From an uncultured Bacteroidales bacterium (GTDB taxonomy: Bacteria; Bacteroidota; Bacteroidia; Bacteroidales; Paludibacteraceae), in contig CAIYTJ010000353.1 in the NCBI GenBank assembly GCA_903929065.1, forward strand, positions 1-11,776: a stretch of 11,776 bases of DNA, given 5' to 3'. Positions 1 through 7,700 of this stretch are shown here, in pieces. The notes beneath the pieces are model-generated. The model saw nothing but the letters and a program-made list of their open reading frames with translations, made no database searches and was not told the DNA's origin. The translations under genes and the position numbers were made by a program. Position 1 is the first letter of the stretch. Every line of letters starts with the position of its first letter.

Positions 1-243
1 AGTCAATTCAAATCAAAAAATCAAAGAACGGATCTATATTTCTGTATTTCAATACAATACAGATGTATGTTAAAAGTTAACGCAACGCTACTAGCTGCCA
101 AATAACAAATAAATGTTTATCTTGCAATAAATCGGAAATTAAAAAACAGAGAGGTTCAATAAATCCTAATTTTATTAGCCTGTAAATTAGTCAAATAGCG
201 TTTTTGTTTTATATATATTCCAACATATTTTCAAATTCAGCAT
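1..243. other. Gene-free A/T-rich left edge
   Basis: No open reading frame with coding character is visible here on either strand, and I found no tRNA-like fold, no TAnnTTTG promoter box and no extended repeat. The only local structure is an 8-bp inverted repeat (41-48 with 56-63, 7-base loop) with no T-run, which is probably chance. The stretch lies downstream of the ssb terminator, so it is either the upstream region of a gene beyond the left edge or plain spacer. Confidence 0.6.
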
Positions 244-244
244 G

Positions 245-280
245 AAAAAAACCGTTTCAGGAAATTGAAACGGTTTTTTT
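245..280 (-). terminator. Rho-independent terminator of ssb (symmetrical)
   Basis: A perfect 14-bp inverted repeat (245-258 with 267-280, 8-base loop) has the form A7-CCGTTTC / GAAACGG-T7. Read on the minus strand it gives a GC-containing stem that runs into seven T residues, 20 bases after the ssb stop codon. Because the A-run on one side mirrors the T-run on the other, it could also stop transcription arriving on the plus strand. Confidence 0.9.
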
Positions 281-299
281 GTAATCTGTTATATCTGAA

Positions 300-722
300 T
301 TAAAACGGAAGATCGTCTTCGGCATGAGGTGGAGGAGCAATTGCATCAGCCGGAGGTGCAGCTACGGCACTAATAGCTTCAACTGTTTCTGGTTTTTTGC
401 CCAAAAGCTGAATAGTATCGGCATAAATTTCAGTTGTATAGCGTTTTACACCATCTTTTTCCCATGCACGGGTTTGGATTTTTCCCTCAATGTACAGTTG
501 ACTTCCTTTCCGAATATATTTTTCAGCTAATTCGGCCAGTGATCTCCATGCAACAATATTGTGCCATTCGGTTCGTTCAGGAACTTGTGTGCCGCTTTGT
601 GTTGTGTACGCACGATCAGTGGTGGCGAACGTGAAATTTGCAACTGCAACATTTTTATCAAGGTAACGAACTTCCGGATCTTTACCTACATTTCCAATTA
701 GAATAACTTTATTTACGGACAT
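300..722 (-). CDS. ssb: Single-stranded DNA-binding protein Ssb
   Basis: This 140-residue protein binds single-stranded DNA during replication, recombination and repair and recruits partner proteins through its C-terminal tip. The OB-fold domain spans about residues 1-108 and opens with the family signature MSVNKVILIGNVGKDPEVRY. It includes the typical TEWHNIVAW strand and the KGSQLYIEGKIQTRAW segment. A short Ala/Pro-rich linker (about 112-134) leads to the acidic tip EDDLPF, the conserved protein-interaction peptide, so the gene is complete. The ATG at 722 is the natural start because the OB fold begins there. The gene has its own putative promoter (767-796) and terminator (245-280), so it appears to be transcribed alone. 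The linker is short compared with that of E. coli Ssb (178 residues), which is common in Bacteroidota. Identification is secure; whether this is the only ssb in the genome cannot be seen. Confidence 0.97.
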   Translation of the reverse strand: MSVNKVILIGNVGKDPEVRYLDKNVAVANFTFATTDRAYTTQSGTQVPERTEWHNIVAWRSLAELAEKYIRKGSQLYIEGKIQTRAWEKDGVKRYTTEIYADTIQLLGKKPETVEAISAVAAPPADAIAPPPHAEDDLPF

Positions 723-766
723 AATTAAAAGATTAAAAAGGTTAGTAATAGTTTGTTAATTGATGA

Positions 767-796
767 CAAAAATATACATTTATTTTTTATTTGCAA
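767..796 (-). promoter_or_regulatory. Putative Bacteroides-type promoter of ssb
   Basis: On the minus strand TATTTTTG (774-767) matches the TAnnTTTG -7 consensus of the Bacteroidota primary sigma factor. TTG (796-794) sits 19 bases upstream, at the right spacing for the -33 element. The -7 box ends 44 bases before the ssb ATG. The -33 element directly abuts the hairpin at 799-845. Assignment rests on consensus matching only. Confidence 0.65.
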
Positions 797-798
797 CA

Positions 799-845
799 AA
801 AAGAGACAAATATTTTTAATACGTTTAAAAATATTTGTCTCTTTT
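799..845 (-). terminator. Perfect 21-bp hairpin terminating the Dabb-gene transcript
   Basis: Bases 799-819 and 825-845 are exact reverse complements, giving a 21-bp stem with a 5-base loop (820-824). The stem is mostly A/T with a GAGAC/GTCTC core near the base. On the minus strand it lies 75 bases after the Dabb-gene stop, and the second arm ends in TTTT followed by GTTG, which is compatible with intrinsic termination. The near-symmetry suggests it may work in both directions. The stem is unusually long for a simple terminator. Confidence 0.7.
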
Positions 846-920
846 AATTGGTAGAATGTATTATTATTTTGATTATCAGCGTTTTATTTAATTGCAATTT
901 AGAATGTAAATAAATAACAT

Positions 921-1226
921 TCAAACAATGTAATCAACTGCTGCTCTTGCAGTTCTAACTTTCCCAATATAAGAAGCTACACGTTTGTGTTCAGGATGCT
1001 CCTGATAAATATCAAGTGTATCAAAACTTTCAAATTCTGAATATAATGCAATGTCAAAGTCGGTTTTGGGTGCGTTTGGGATATTAATACCAACCTCAAT
1101 GCTTAGAATTTCCGGAATAAAGTTCTTGAGATTTTCAAGTTCCAGTTTAATTAGTGCAGCATTTTCAGCTTTTGTTTTGCCTTCGGCATTTTCAGCCAGA
1201 CAGAAGAAAACAATATGTTTAATCAT
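921..1226 (-). CDS. Dabb-family (stress-responsive A/B barrel) protein
   Basis: This is a 101-residue single-domain protein of the dimeric alpha/beta-barrel (Dabb) family, which shares the ferredoxin-like fold of EthD and olivetolic acid cyclase. Visible hallmarks are the opening strand MIKHIVFF with the conserved His4, a long charged helix (about 16-36), the IEVGINI strand, the DIALYSEF strand, and the YQEHPEHKRVASYI helix carrying the second conserved histidine region near the C terminus. Length and order are typical, so the gene is complete. Family members are mostly small cytoplasmic proteins of unknown substrate; some bind small aromatic or polyketide-like ligands, so no reaction is assigned. 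It lies 67 bases downstream of the small sorting-domain gene with no clear promoter between them, so cotranscription is possible. The 799-845 hairpin follows it. Confidence 0.85.
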   Translation of the reverse strand: MIKHIVFFCLAENAEGKTKAENAALIKLELENLKNFIPEILSIEVGINIPNAPKTDFDIALYSEFESFDTLDIYQEHPEHKRVASYIGKVRTARAAVDYIV

Positions 1227-1293
1227 CTTAATATTTTAGTTGAGTTGTTGAAATTGTTGATTAAGCAGGTAGGTTTGACTGTAATCAAATCGT

Positions 1294-1647
1294 TTATTTG
1301 CAAATTACTTTAAAATTTTTATTGTTTATTTTCAGAAAATAAATTCCGGTTCGTGTTTGAATAAGGAAACGTCCTTGTGTTAAATCACCATTAAATATTA
1401 ATTGACCAGTCAGAGCAAAAACTTTTATTTTATTCGACCCGCTATTAATGGTGACGTATATTCCTTCAGAGGTACCATAAAAACTGACGTTTTCAGTTCC
1501 GGACACTGTCGTATTTGTTCCTTGCGGAGCATCATTACTGCCTTCAATTCTAATAAGTGATGTATGAGTGTCGCTTTTTGTTGTCGTTTGAGCAAATAAA
1601 CCTGCCACGGACACACACCAAAATAAAAGGGTAAGTATTCGTTTCAT
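1294..1647 (-). CDS. Small exported protein, mostly a Por/T9SS-like C-terminal module
   Basis: This 117-residue protein starts with a clear Sec signal peptide (MKR then a hydrophobic core, predicted cleavage after VAGLFA, before Gln20). A short Thr/Ser/Asn-rich stretch (about 20-52) follows, then a C-terminal beta-rich module (about 53-117). The module has features of the Por secretion system C-terminal sorting domain: KIKVFALTGQLIF resembles the family strand of the form kvxVyditGklv, GIYFLKIN resembles GvYivki, and the protein ends in a basic Lys. In type IX substrates this module follows a large cargo domain and directs passage across the outer membrane; here there is essentially no cargo. 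It has a putative promoter of its own and may be cotranscribed with the Dabb gene. Alternatives are a remnant of a larger secreted protein or a small beta-sandwich surface protein that only resembles a sorting domain. The reading frame is intact. Confidence 0.7.
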   Translation of the reverse strand: MKRILTLLFWCVSVAGLFAQTTTKSDTHTSLIRIEGSNDAPQGTNTTVSGTENVSFYGTSEGIYVTINSGSNKIKVFALTGQLIFNGDLTQGRFLIQTRTGIYFLKINNKNFKVICK

Positions 1648-1701
1648 TTGCCTAATTCATTTAGAGTTTCAAACATTTTATAGGAAAATAAATAGTGACT
1701 T

Positions 1702-1733
1702 CAAAGTTACAGCATTTCTGTGAAATATTACAA
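1702..1733 (-). promoter_or_regulatory. Putative Bacteroides-type promoter of the small exported protein gene
   Basis: On the minus strand TAACTTTG (1709-1702) fits the TAnnTTTG -7 consensus, with TTG (1733-1731) 21 bases upstream as a -33 candidate. This is slightly wider than the usual 19-20. The -7 box ends 54 bases before the ATG at 1647. It lies in the 121-base gap after nadB, which suggests that the exported protein gene is not simply read through from nadB. Confidence 0.55.
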
Positions 1734-1768
1734 GGAATTTAATTTGTTTATAATTATTTTTTTCTTAA

Positions 1769-3349
1769 TTATAAACCTTCCTGTTTCATTCTGCCCGGGT
1801 AATCGACCGTGTAATGTAATCCGCGGCTTTCTTTGCGCATCAAAGCCTGTTTAATGATTAGATATGCAACGCTTATAACGTTTCGAAGTTCGCAGATTTC
1901 TTTTGAAACGACAGATTTGTCAAATAAATGTTCGGTTTCACGATATAGAATCTCCAACCGGTTGATGGCTCTTACTAATCGTAAATTAGAGCGAACTATG
2001 CCAACGTAAGTGCTCATAATCTGTTCCACTTCACGAAAACTTTGGGTTATTAATACCATTTCTTCAGGTAATGAAGTTCCTTCATCATTCCAGTTAGGAA
2101 TAAATTCATTGAATGTTAATGAATCAATGTATTTTGCAGCATCTTTCACAGCCGCATCTGCATATACAATAGCTTCAATCAACGAATTTGATGCTAAGCG
2201 GTTGGCGCCATGAAGTCCGGTACAAGAACATTCGCCCGCTGCATACAATCGGTTTATGGACGAACGTCCATTCAAATCAACTTTGATCCCGCCGCAAAGA
2301 TAATGTTGAGTGGGTGAAACCGGAATATAATCTTTCGTAATATCAATGCCATGTTCAAGACACTTTTGATAGATATTCGGAAAATGTACTTTTGTTTCGT
2401 CAGCATCCATTTTAGTGACATCCAGGTAAACAAAATCATGACCGCGCATTTTCATTTCATTGTCGATAGCACGAGCTACAATGTCTCGTGGTGCCAATGA
2501 GCCACGTTCATCATATTTTTGCATGAATTGCTTGCCATCCTGTGTGCGCAAAACTGCTCCGTAACCACGAATTGCCTCTGAAATCAGGAATGTTGGTCTT
2601 TCGCCCGGATGATACAACGCAGTTGGATGAAATTGTACAAACTCCATATCTTTGATAATTCCACGGGCACGATGCACCATGGCAATACCATCGCCGGTGG
2701 CAATATCCGGATTGGTAGTGGTAGAATATACACTGCCAATTCCACCGGTGGCCAACAATGTTATTTTGGAAAGAAAAGTATGAATATTATTAGTTTGCTG
2801 ATTTAAAACATAAGCCCCATAACATTCAATATTCGGTGTATGATGGGTAACGATTTCACCCAAATGATGTTGTGTAAGGATTTCAATGGCGAAATAATGT
2901 TCATACACTTCGATTTCGGAATGTGCTTTTACCTGACGTATTAAACTTTCCTGAATTTCGTAACCGCTGTTGTCTTTATGATGTAAAATCCGGTGTTCAG
3001 AGTGGCCTCCTTCTCGATGTAAATCAAAAAGCCCCTGTTCAGTTTTATCAAATTCAACACCCCAGCGAATCAGTTCTTCAATCTGTGAAGGAGCTTCGTA
3101 AACCACTTTTTTTACAGCTTCAATATCGCAATGTCCATCACCGGAAATCAACGTATCTTCCATGTGTTTTTCAAAGCTGTCAGGTTCGTACATGACTGAA
3201 GCAATTCCGCCTTGTGCATATGAAGTATTTGATTCGCTAAGCGTACCTTTACAAAGCAAAGCAACTTTGCCAAACTTCGCGGCTTTCAGGGCAAAGCTCA
3301 TACCGGCTATGCCGCTTCCAATTACCAAAAAATCAAATTTACGAGTCAT
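1769..3349 (-). CDS. nadB: L-aspartate oxidase NadB
   Basis: NadB oxidises L-aspartate to iminoaspartate with FAD, the first step of de novo NAD synthesis, handing the product to quinolinate synthase NadA. From the ATG at 3349 the protein has 526 residues. The FAD-binding GSGIAGMSFALKAA lies at 11-24 and SNTSYAQGGIAS at 40-51. HREGGHSEHRILH (111-123) belongs to the active-site region. LLATGGIGSVY (198-208) and EFVQFHPTALY (236-246) follow. RDIVARAID (288-296) carries the active-site Arg, HYLCGGI (349-355) the catalytic-region His, and AAGECSCTGLHGANRLASNSLIEA (370-393) the second FAD contact. The helical C-terminal domain (about 430-520) is complete. The frame stays open upstream to a TTG at 3388, but ATG at 3349 places the FAD strand at the usual distance from the N terminus and is preferred. 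nadA and nadC are not in this window, and no promoter stands out. Confidence 0.96.
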   Translation of the reverse strand: MTRKFDFLVIGSGIAGMSFALKAAKFGKVALLCKGTLSESNTSYAQGGIASVMYEPDSFEKHMEDTLISGDGHCDIEAVKKVVYEAPSQIEELIRWGVEFDKTEQGLFDLHREGGHSEHRILHHKDNSGYEIQESLIRQVKAHSEIEVYEHYFAIEILTQHHLGEIVTHHTPNIECYGAYVLNQQTNNIHTFLSKITLLATGGIGSVYSTTTNPDIATGDGIAMVHRARGIIKDMEFVQFHPTALYHPGERPTFLISEAIRGYGAVLRTQDGKQFMQKYDERGSLAPRDIVARAIDNEMKMRGHDFVYLDVTKMDADETKVHFPNIYQKCLEHGIDITKDYIPVSPTQHYLCGGIKVDLNGRSSINRLYAAGECSCTGLHGANRLASNSLIEAIVYADAAVKDAAKYIDSLTFNEFIPNWNDEGTSLPEEMVLITQSFREVEQIMSTYVGIVRSNLRLVRAINRLEILYRETEHLFDKSVVSKEICELRNVISVAYLIIKQALMRKESRGLHYTVDYPGRMKQEGL

Positions 3350-3470
3350 TTTAAATGTTTTTGAACCAGGACAAATGAAATAAGACAAAGATTAAGCCAG
3401 ATTATTCTTTCTGATTCTTAGAAAAAATCGATGAGTTAGTTTAATAACTACTTTCAGGTCAATTAAGTTT

Positions 3471-3506
3471 AAAAAAGTTGAGCAGTAGTTTAGTACTGCT
3501 CAATTT
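3471..3506 (-). terminator. Rho-independent terminator after the GNAT gene
   Basis: A perfect 10-bp stem TTGAGCAGTA / TACTGCTCAA (3478-3487 with 3494-3503, 6-base loop) is followed on the minus strand by a run of six T residues (3476-3471). It begins about 15 bases after the acyltransferase stop codon. This separates that gene from nadB, which must therefore start from its own promoter within 3350-3470. Confidence 0.9.
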
Positions 3507-3518
3507 GTAGATTTCCAA

Positions 3519-4643
3519 TTAAAAATGTTTGATGTAAGCTCTTCGTTTTTTGTGGTTTACATGTTCAAAACTTCCCCATTGTGAGGACATTTTGGTGTTT
3601 GTTTCCAGTTCAGGATTACTTTCAGCAAATTTATATCCATTTTTAGCGCTGTTTGGCATAATGTCGGCAAACATCACTGAATTTACGCCTTTGTTTTGAT
3701 AATCAGGATGAACAGCCATCAAATACAAATCCACTACATCATTTTTGTTCAAAGCGTGAAGCATGTAATACCACCCAAATGGGAAAAGACTTCCTTTTGC
3801 TTTTTGCATTGCCTTTGTGAAACTTGGCATTGCAATTCCCAATGCTACTACATCATCTTTTTCATCAACTACAATTGAAATAGTGTCCAAGCGGAAGAAG
3901 CTGAAATACAACTTAATATAGAATGCGATTTGCTTCTCATTCAGTTTGGTAAAACCATATAAATGGGAATAACACAAATTCAACAGGTCAAAAATCTTAA
4001 GTGAATATCTATCTACAATTTCTTTTCTGGATTTACATTCTATTGATTTTAATTTATATTTTTGTTTAACAATATCAGCAATGCGGAAATATTTTTCAGG
4101 AAAAACTTCGGGGACTGTAATTTTATATTCTTTCCAGTCGATATCTTTCACAAATCCGTAATCTTCAATATGATTTACATAATAAGGATAATTGTAATTA
4201 GTAGCCATTGTTCCCAGCTGATCATAGCCTTCAATCAACATTCCTTCGCGGTCAAAATCGGTGAAACCAAGCGGACCATGAATAGCAGTCATTCCTTTTT
4301 CTTTCGACCAGGCAATGGCTTTGTCAAAAAGTGCAGTTGAAACTTCAACATCATCAATGTAATCGCACCACCCGAATCGGGCATGTTTTTCGTTCCAGGT
4401 TTCATTCGAAACAGGATTGATAATACAAGCGATTCTTCCTGCAATTTTATTGTCTTTATAGGCCAGAAAATATCCGACTTCACAAAAATCCAACGCAGGA
4501 TTTTTTCCTTTGCTTAAGTTGAGCAAGTCGTCCATTAATAAAGGTGGAGCGGCAAATTTGCAATCTTTGTAAAGGTTTATTCCAAACCAAATGTATTTCT
4601 TTAATTCTTTTTTTGTGGTTACTTCGCGGATGGTTACTGCCAT
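3519..4643 (-). CDS. Two-lobed GNAT-superfamily N-acyltransferase
   Basis: This 374-residue protein appears to hold two acyl-CoA N-acyltransferase (GNAT-like) lobes. The first (about 1-150) includes YFLAYKDNKIAGRIACI, the helix ALFDKAIAWSKEKGM, and the family-typical run HGPLGFTDFDREGMLIEGYD (122-141), followed by NYPYYVNHIEDYGFVKD. The second (about 180-374) carries the better motif A, DLYLMAVHPDYQNKGVNSVMF (305-325), whose QNKG segment is the expected acyl-CoA pyrophosphate loop. It ends SSQWGSFEHVNHKKRRAYIKHF, with no signal peptide and no membrane span, so it should be cytoplasmic. Databases often give such Bacteroidota proteins only general names. The GPxxFxxxxxxGxLIEG pattern recalls, from memory, the acyltransferase family that includes YghO and the bacterial ceramide synthase bCerS. 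Substrate is therefore open, with lipid N-acylation as a hypothesis. It is transcribed alone, with a -7-like box upstream and a strong terminator. Confidence 0.8.
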   Translation of the reverse strand: MAVTIREVTTKKELKKYIWFGINLYKDCKFAAPPLLMDDLLNLSKGKNPALDFCEVGYFLAYKDNKIAGRIACIINPVSNETWNEKHARFGWCDYIDDVEVSTALFDKAIAWSKEKGMTAIHGPLGFTDFDREGMLIEGYDQLGTMATNYNYPYYVNHIEDYGFVKDIDWKEYKITVPEVFPEKYFRIADIVKQKYKLKSIECKSRKEIVDRYSLKIFDLLNLCYSHLYGFTKLNEKQIAFYIKLYFSFFRLDTISIVVDEKDDVVALGIAMPSFTKAMQKAKGSLFPFGWYYMLHALNKNDVVDLYLMAVHPDYQNKGVNSVMFADIMPNSAKNGYKFAESNPELETNTKMSSQWGSFEHVNHKKRRAYIKHF

Positions 4644-4687
4644 GAGTTTTGTATTAAATTTATATTCAAATATTTCGTAAAATAACG

Positions 4688-4695
4688 CAAAAATA
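4688..4695 (-). promoter_or_regulatory. Putative -7 box of the GNAT gene
   Basis: TATTTTTG on the minus strand fits TAnnTTTG and ends 44 bases before the ATG at 4643, the same octamer and the same distance as at ssb. No TTG lies at the proper -33 spacing, so support is weaker than for ssb. Confidence 0.4.
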
Positions 4696-4778
4696 TTTCA
4701 ATGTCCAACTTTTTGAGTTTGTTTTTCGATTTTATAAATTTATATTACTCATTGTTAGCATTTTATATTATTCCACCT

Positions 4779-7700
4779 TTATTCCTTTACATTACCTGTT
4801 CTTTTTATCACGCCCCAACTTACCAATTCGCCTTTCAAAGCTTTCATATAAGCTTTAAACAATACATAAAATAAAAGCTGACGGTAAATAAACCGCTGCA
4901 CAAACAGATATAGTGCCTTTTTTAAATCAAATTTTTGATGATCATAATGATATGCCAGTGAAGAAATCAGACAATCAATCAGGAAATATAACAGGTAAAA
5001 GAAAATATACTGGTCGGCATCGTGCATAAACAAACCTGTTATAAATAAGATATCAACCAAAGGTGAAAATATCGGAATCAAAAAATTGAATAACAATAAA
5101 TTAGGTAATGCAACCCAGCCGATATTCGGTTTTTTGAAACTGAATAACAAATCCCTGTGTTTCCAGAAACTCTGCATCATGCCAAAGGTCCAGCGCGAAC
5201 GTTGTTTCAGGAAATTATTGAGCGATTCTGGCGCTTCGGTCAACGCCAACGCATCGTTACAGGTTCGGATTACAAATCCGGCACGAAGTAAACGTAATGT
5301 CAGGTCACAATCTTCTGCCAGCGTATCGGTGGTAAAACCATCTATTTCTTTCATGGCAGTTTTGCGGAAAGCACCGATGGCTCCGGGAACAACCAGAATA
5401 GCATTCACTGCATCGTAAGCACGACGGTCGAAATTCTGACTGGTTGTGTATTCAATTGATTGCCAGTGAGTCAACATATTTAATGTATTTCCAACACGAA
5501 CATTTCCTGCCACAGCTCCTACTTTATGGTCTGCAAAATATGGTATCATTTTGGCAATAGCTTCGGCAGGTAAAATGGTATCAGCATCGATACAAACCAG
5601 TATTTCGCCGGTTGCATATTCAATTCCAAAGTTTAACGCAGCCGCTTTTCCTCCATTTGGTTTAGTCAGAACCTTAACTTTCGGATTATTCAGGAATGTT
5701 GAATTGACTTTTTCAAAAGTATTATCTTTCGAACCATCATCCACAAAAATTACTTCAATATCAGGGTATGTTGATTTCAACAGATAATCAACTGTTCTTA
5801 CAGCATTCACCTCTTCGTTAAATGCCGGAACTATAACACTTACTTTCGGTTGGTAATCTATTCCAATAGTTTTCTTTTCTTTTTGTTCTTTGTAATGCTG
5901 GTAAATGGCTAAAAAAGCAATAGCAAGCAATCGCGAAATAATCAGGACAATGGCCACCACAAAGAATCCATCCAGAAAATGCTCCCATATAAAGGTAAGC
6001 GTAAAGAATATCATATCCAGAGTGTCGGTTATTCCGAATTTACTTTGAACAGCCGGCATAACCTGATCGCGGGTTTTGCCCATGAGTTCAGAAACCAGCA
6101 CAAATTTATAACCGTGAGCCTGATAATAATCGATAATCTTTGGTAATGCTTTTACCGTTTCAGTACGGTCGCCTCCCGCATCATGCATTAAAATTATGTT
6201 GCCCAAATGTTGCTGTGCAATAGCGCGGGCAACGATGGTGTCAGCCGTCACATCTTCCTGCCAGTCATTCGGGTCAATATAGGCGGTTACTGAAATAAAT
6301 CCTTCATCGTGAGCAACTGCCAGCGATTTAATTTGCGAAAGCTTTTTCGGCTCAGCATCATTGATATATGGAGCTCGGAACAAAAGTGTTGAATAATTCA
6401 ATATACTTTCCATTAATAAACGCGTAGAGCGAAGTTCAATCCGTTCGCGGCTATCAGTTGTTACTTCCAAATTTGGATGCGTAAATGTATGATTACCAAT
6501 TTCATGTCCTTCCCGGTATTCCCTACGCAGAAGTGGGATGTTATTTTGAATATTAACTCCGGTTACGAAAAAAGTTGCAGGAACTTTCTTTTGTTTTAGA
6601 ATGTCCAGTATTTTTGGCGTATAATCACCGTTCGGACCATCATCAAAAGTCAGTGCCATTTTTTTTGGGTCGCCAGCTCCAAGCCGTTTCATCATGTATG
6701 AACTCGGAAGATCGTCGTATGTTTCGTTTGTAATCAATTCATCATTAGAATTGAATTCGATGGCAGCATGACCGTGATCCGGAACGCTGGTCATTTCCAG
6801 AATCTCACCTTTACCTTCGTAATCTATTGCCGATATGGATTGAATATATTCTAGTTTTTTGTAATTGAATCCTTTTAATTTCAGAAACATGACATCCAAA
6901 TCCTGTGGATAGAATTTCCATACCCGGTCGTCTTCCGAGCCAAGGTACCAGAGTGAGACACCGGCAGCATTATAATCCTGAGCCGTTCGCATAACGTTGA
7001 AAATGCCGGCTGCATCATTGCAATGCAATTCATGCAGGCTACCATTATCGTCGGTATATCGCATGGTTAAATCTGACTGGCTGAAATTGAAATAAACCGG
7101 TTCGTCCAGTTCATTGGCAATTGAAATTAATTTCTGGTAAGTGATTCTTGTGCCAAGTTTGCCTTTTTCCCAGTCAAATCCATAAGCCGCGACGCATAAT
7201 ACAATTTTATCCGACGAAACTTCTTTCATGGCATCATCAATAGCTTTTTCAACAAAAAGTAAGGAAGAAATACTTCCGGGTTGTCCATCCGGATAATGCT
7301 CATTATAAGCCATCAGGAAAATGAAATCGTAATATTGTGCCAGATCTTTATAGGAAGGTTTATTTACACTGGGGTCAGGGTCAATATCGATGGTGGTAAT
7401 AAACCCTTCTTCATGAAGCGTTTCCGACAGTTCTTTGGAGAACTGCAACATGTATTTATTGGCTTCTCTTGGCAAATTTTCAATATCAATATTAATTCCC
7501 TGAAAATCATTTTTTTCCAAGAGGTTTTTGATGCGTAGTATCAGTGTTTTTCTCAACTTGGCATCTCTCAATGTCACCAGCGAGGTGTCGCCGTTAAAGG
7601 TTTTTCCCCAGAAATTGCTGAGCATAGGCACAATAGCCACTTTGTTATTCTGGATAAATTCAACGGTTTCATTTTCAATTCTGGAATCGATAGTTCCTTT

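Noticed and set aside
41..63. 8-bp inverted repeat TCTGTATT / AATACAGA near the left edge
   Set aside because: Short, A/T-rich, without a T-run or a neighbouring gene to relate it to.
1746..1776. 11-bp inverted repeat GTTTATAATTA / TAATTATAAAC overlapping the nadB stop codon
   Set aside because: The stem has only one G-C pair and no T-run follows it on the minus strand; it is likely incidental in A/T-rich DNA and not a convincing terminator.
3350..3388. Extended NadB N terminus starting at TTG 3388
   Set aside because: The 13 extra residues are not NadB-like, and the ATG at 3349 begins directly before the conserved FAD-binding strand.
3519..4643. Naming the GNAT protein GTP cyclohydrolase, a label that such Bacteroidota proteins sometimes carry
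   Set aside because: No GTP cyclohydrolase I or II zinc or active-site motif is present, while acyl-CoA-binding GNAT features are visible.
4733..4744. 12-base palindrome TATAAATTTATA downstream of the large polysaccharide gene
   Set aside because: Pure A/T, no loop and no tail. It could be an operator but nothing supports that.
5086..5418. 110-codon open frame on the plus strand
   Set aside because: It lies antisense inside the GT2 domain coding region and shows no recognisable protein features.
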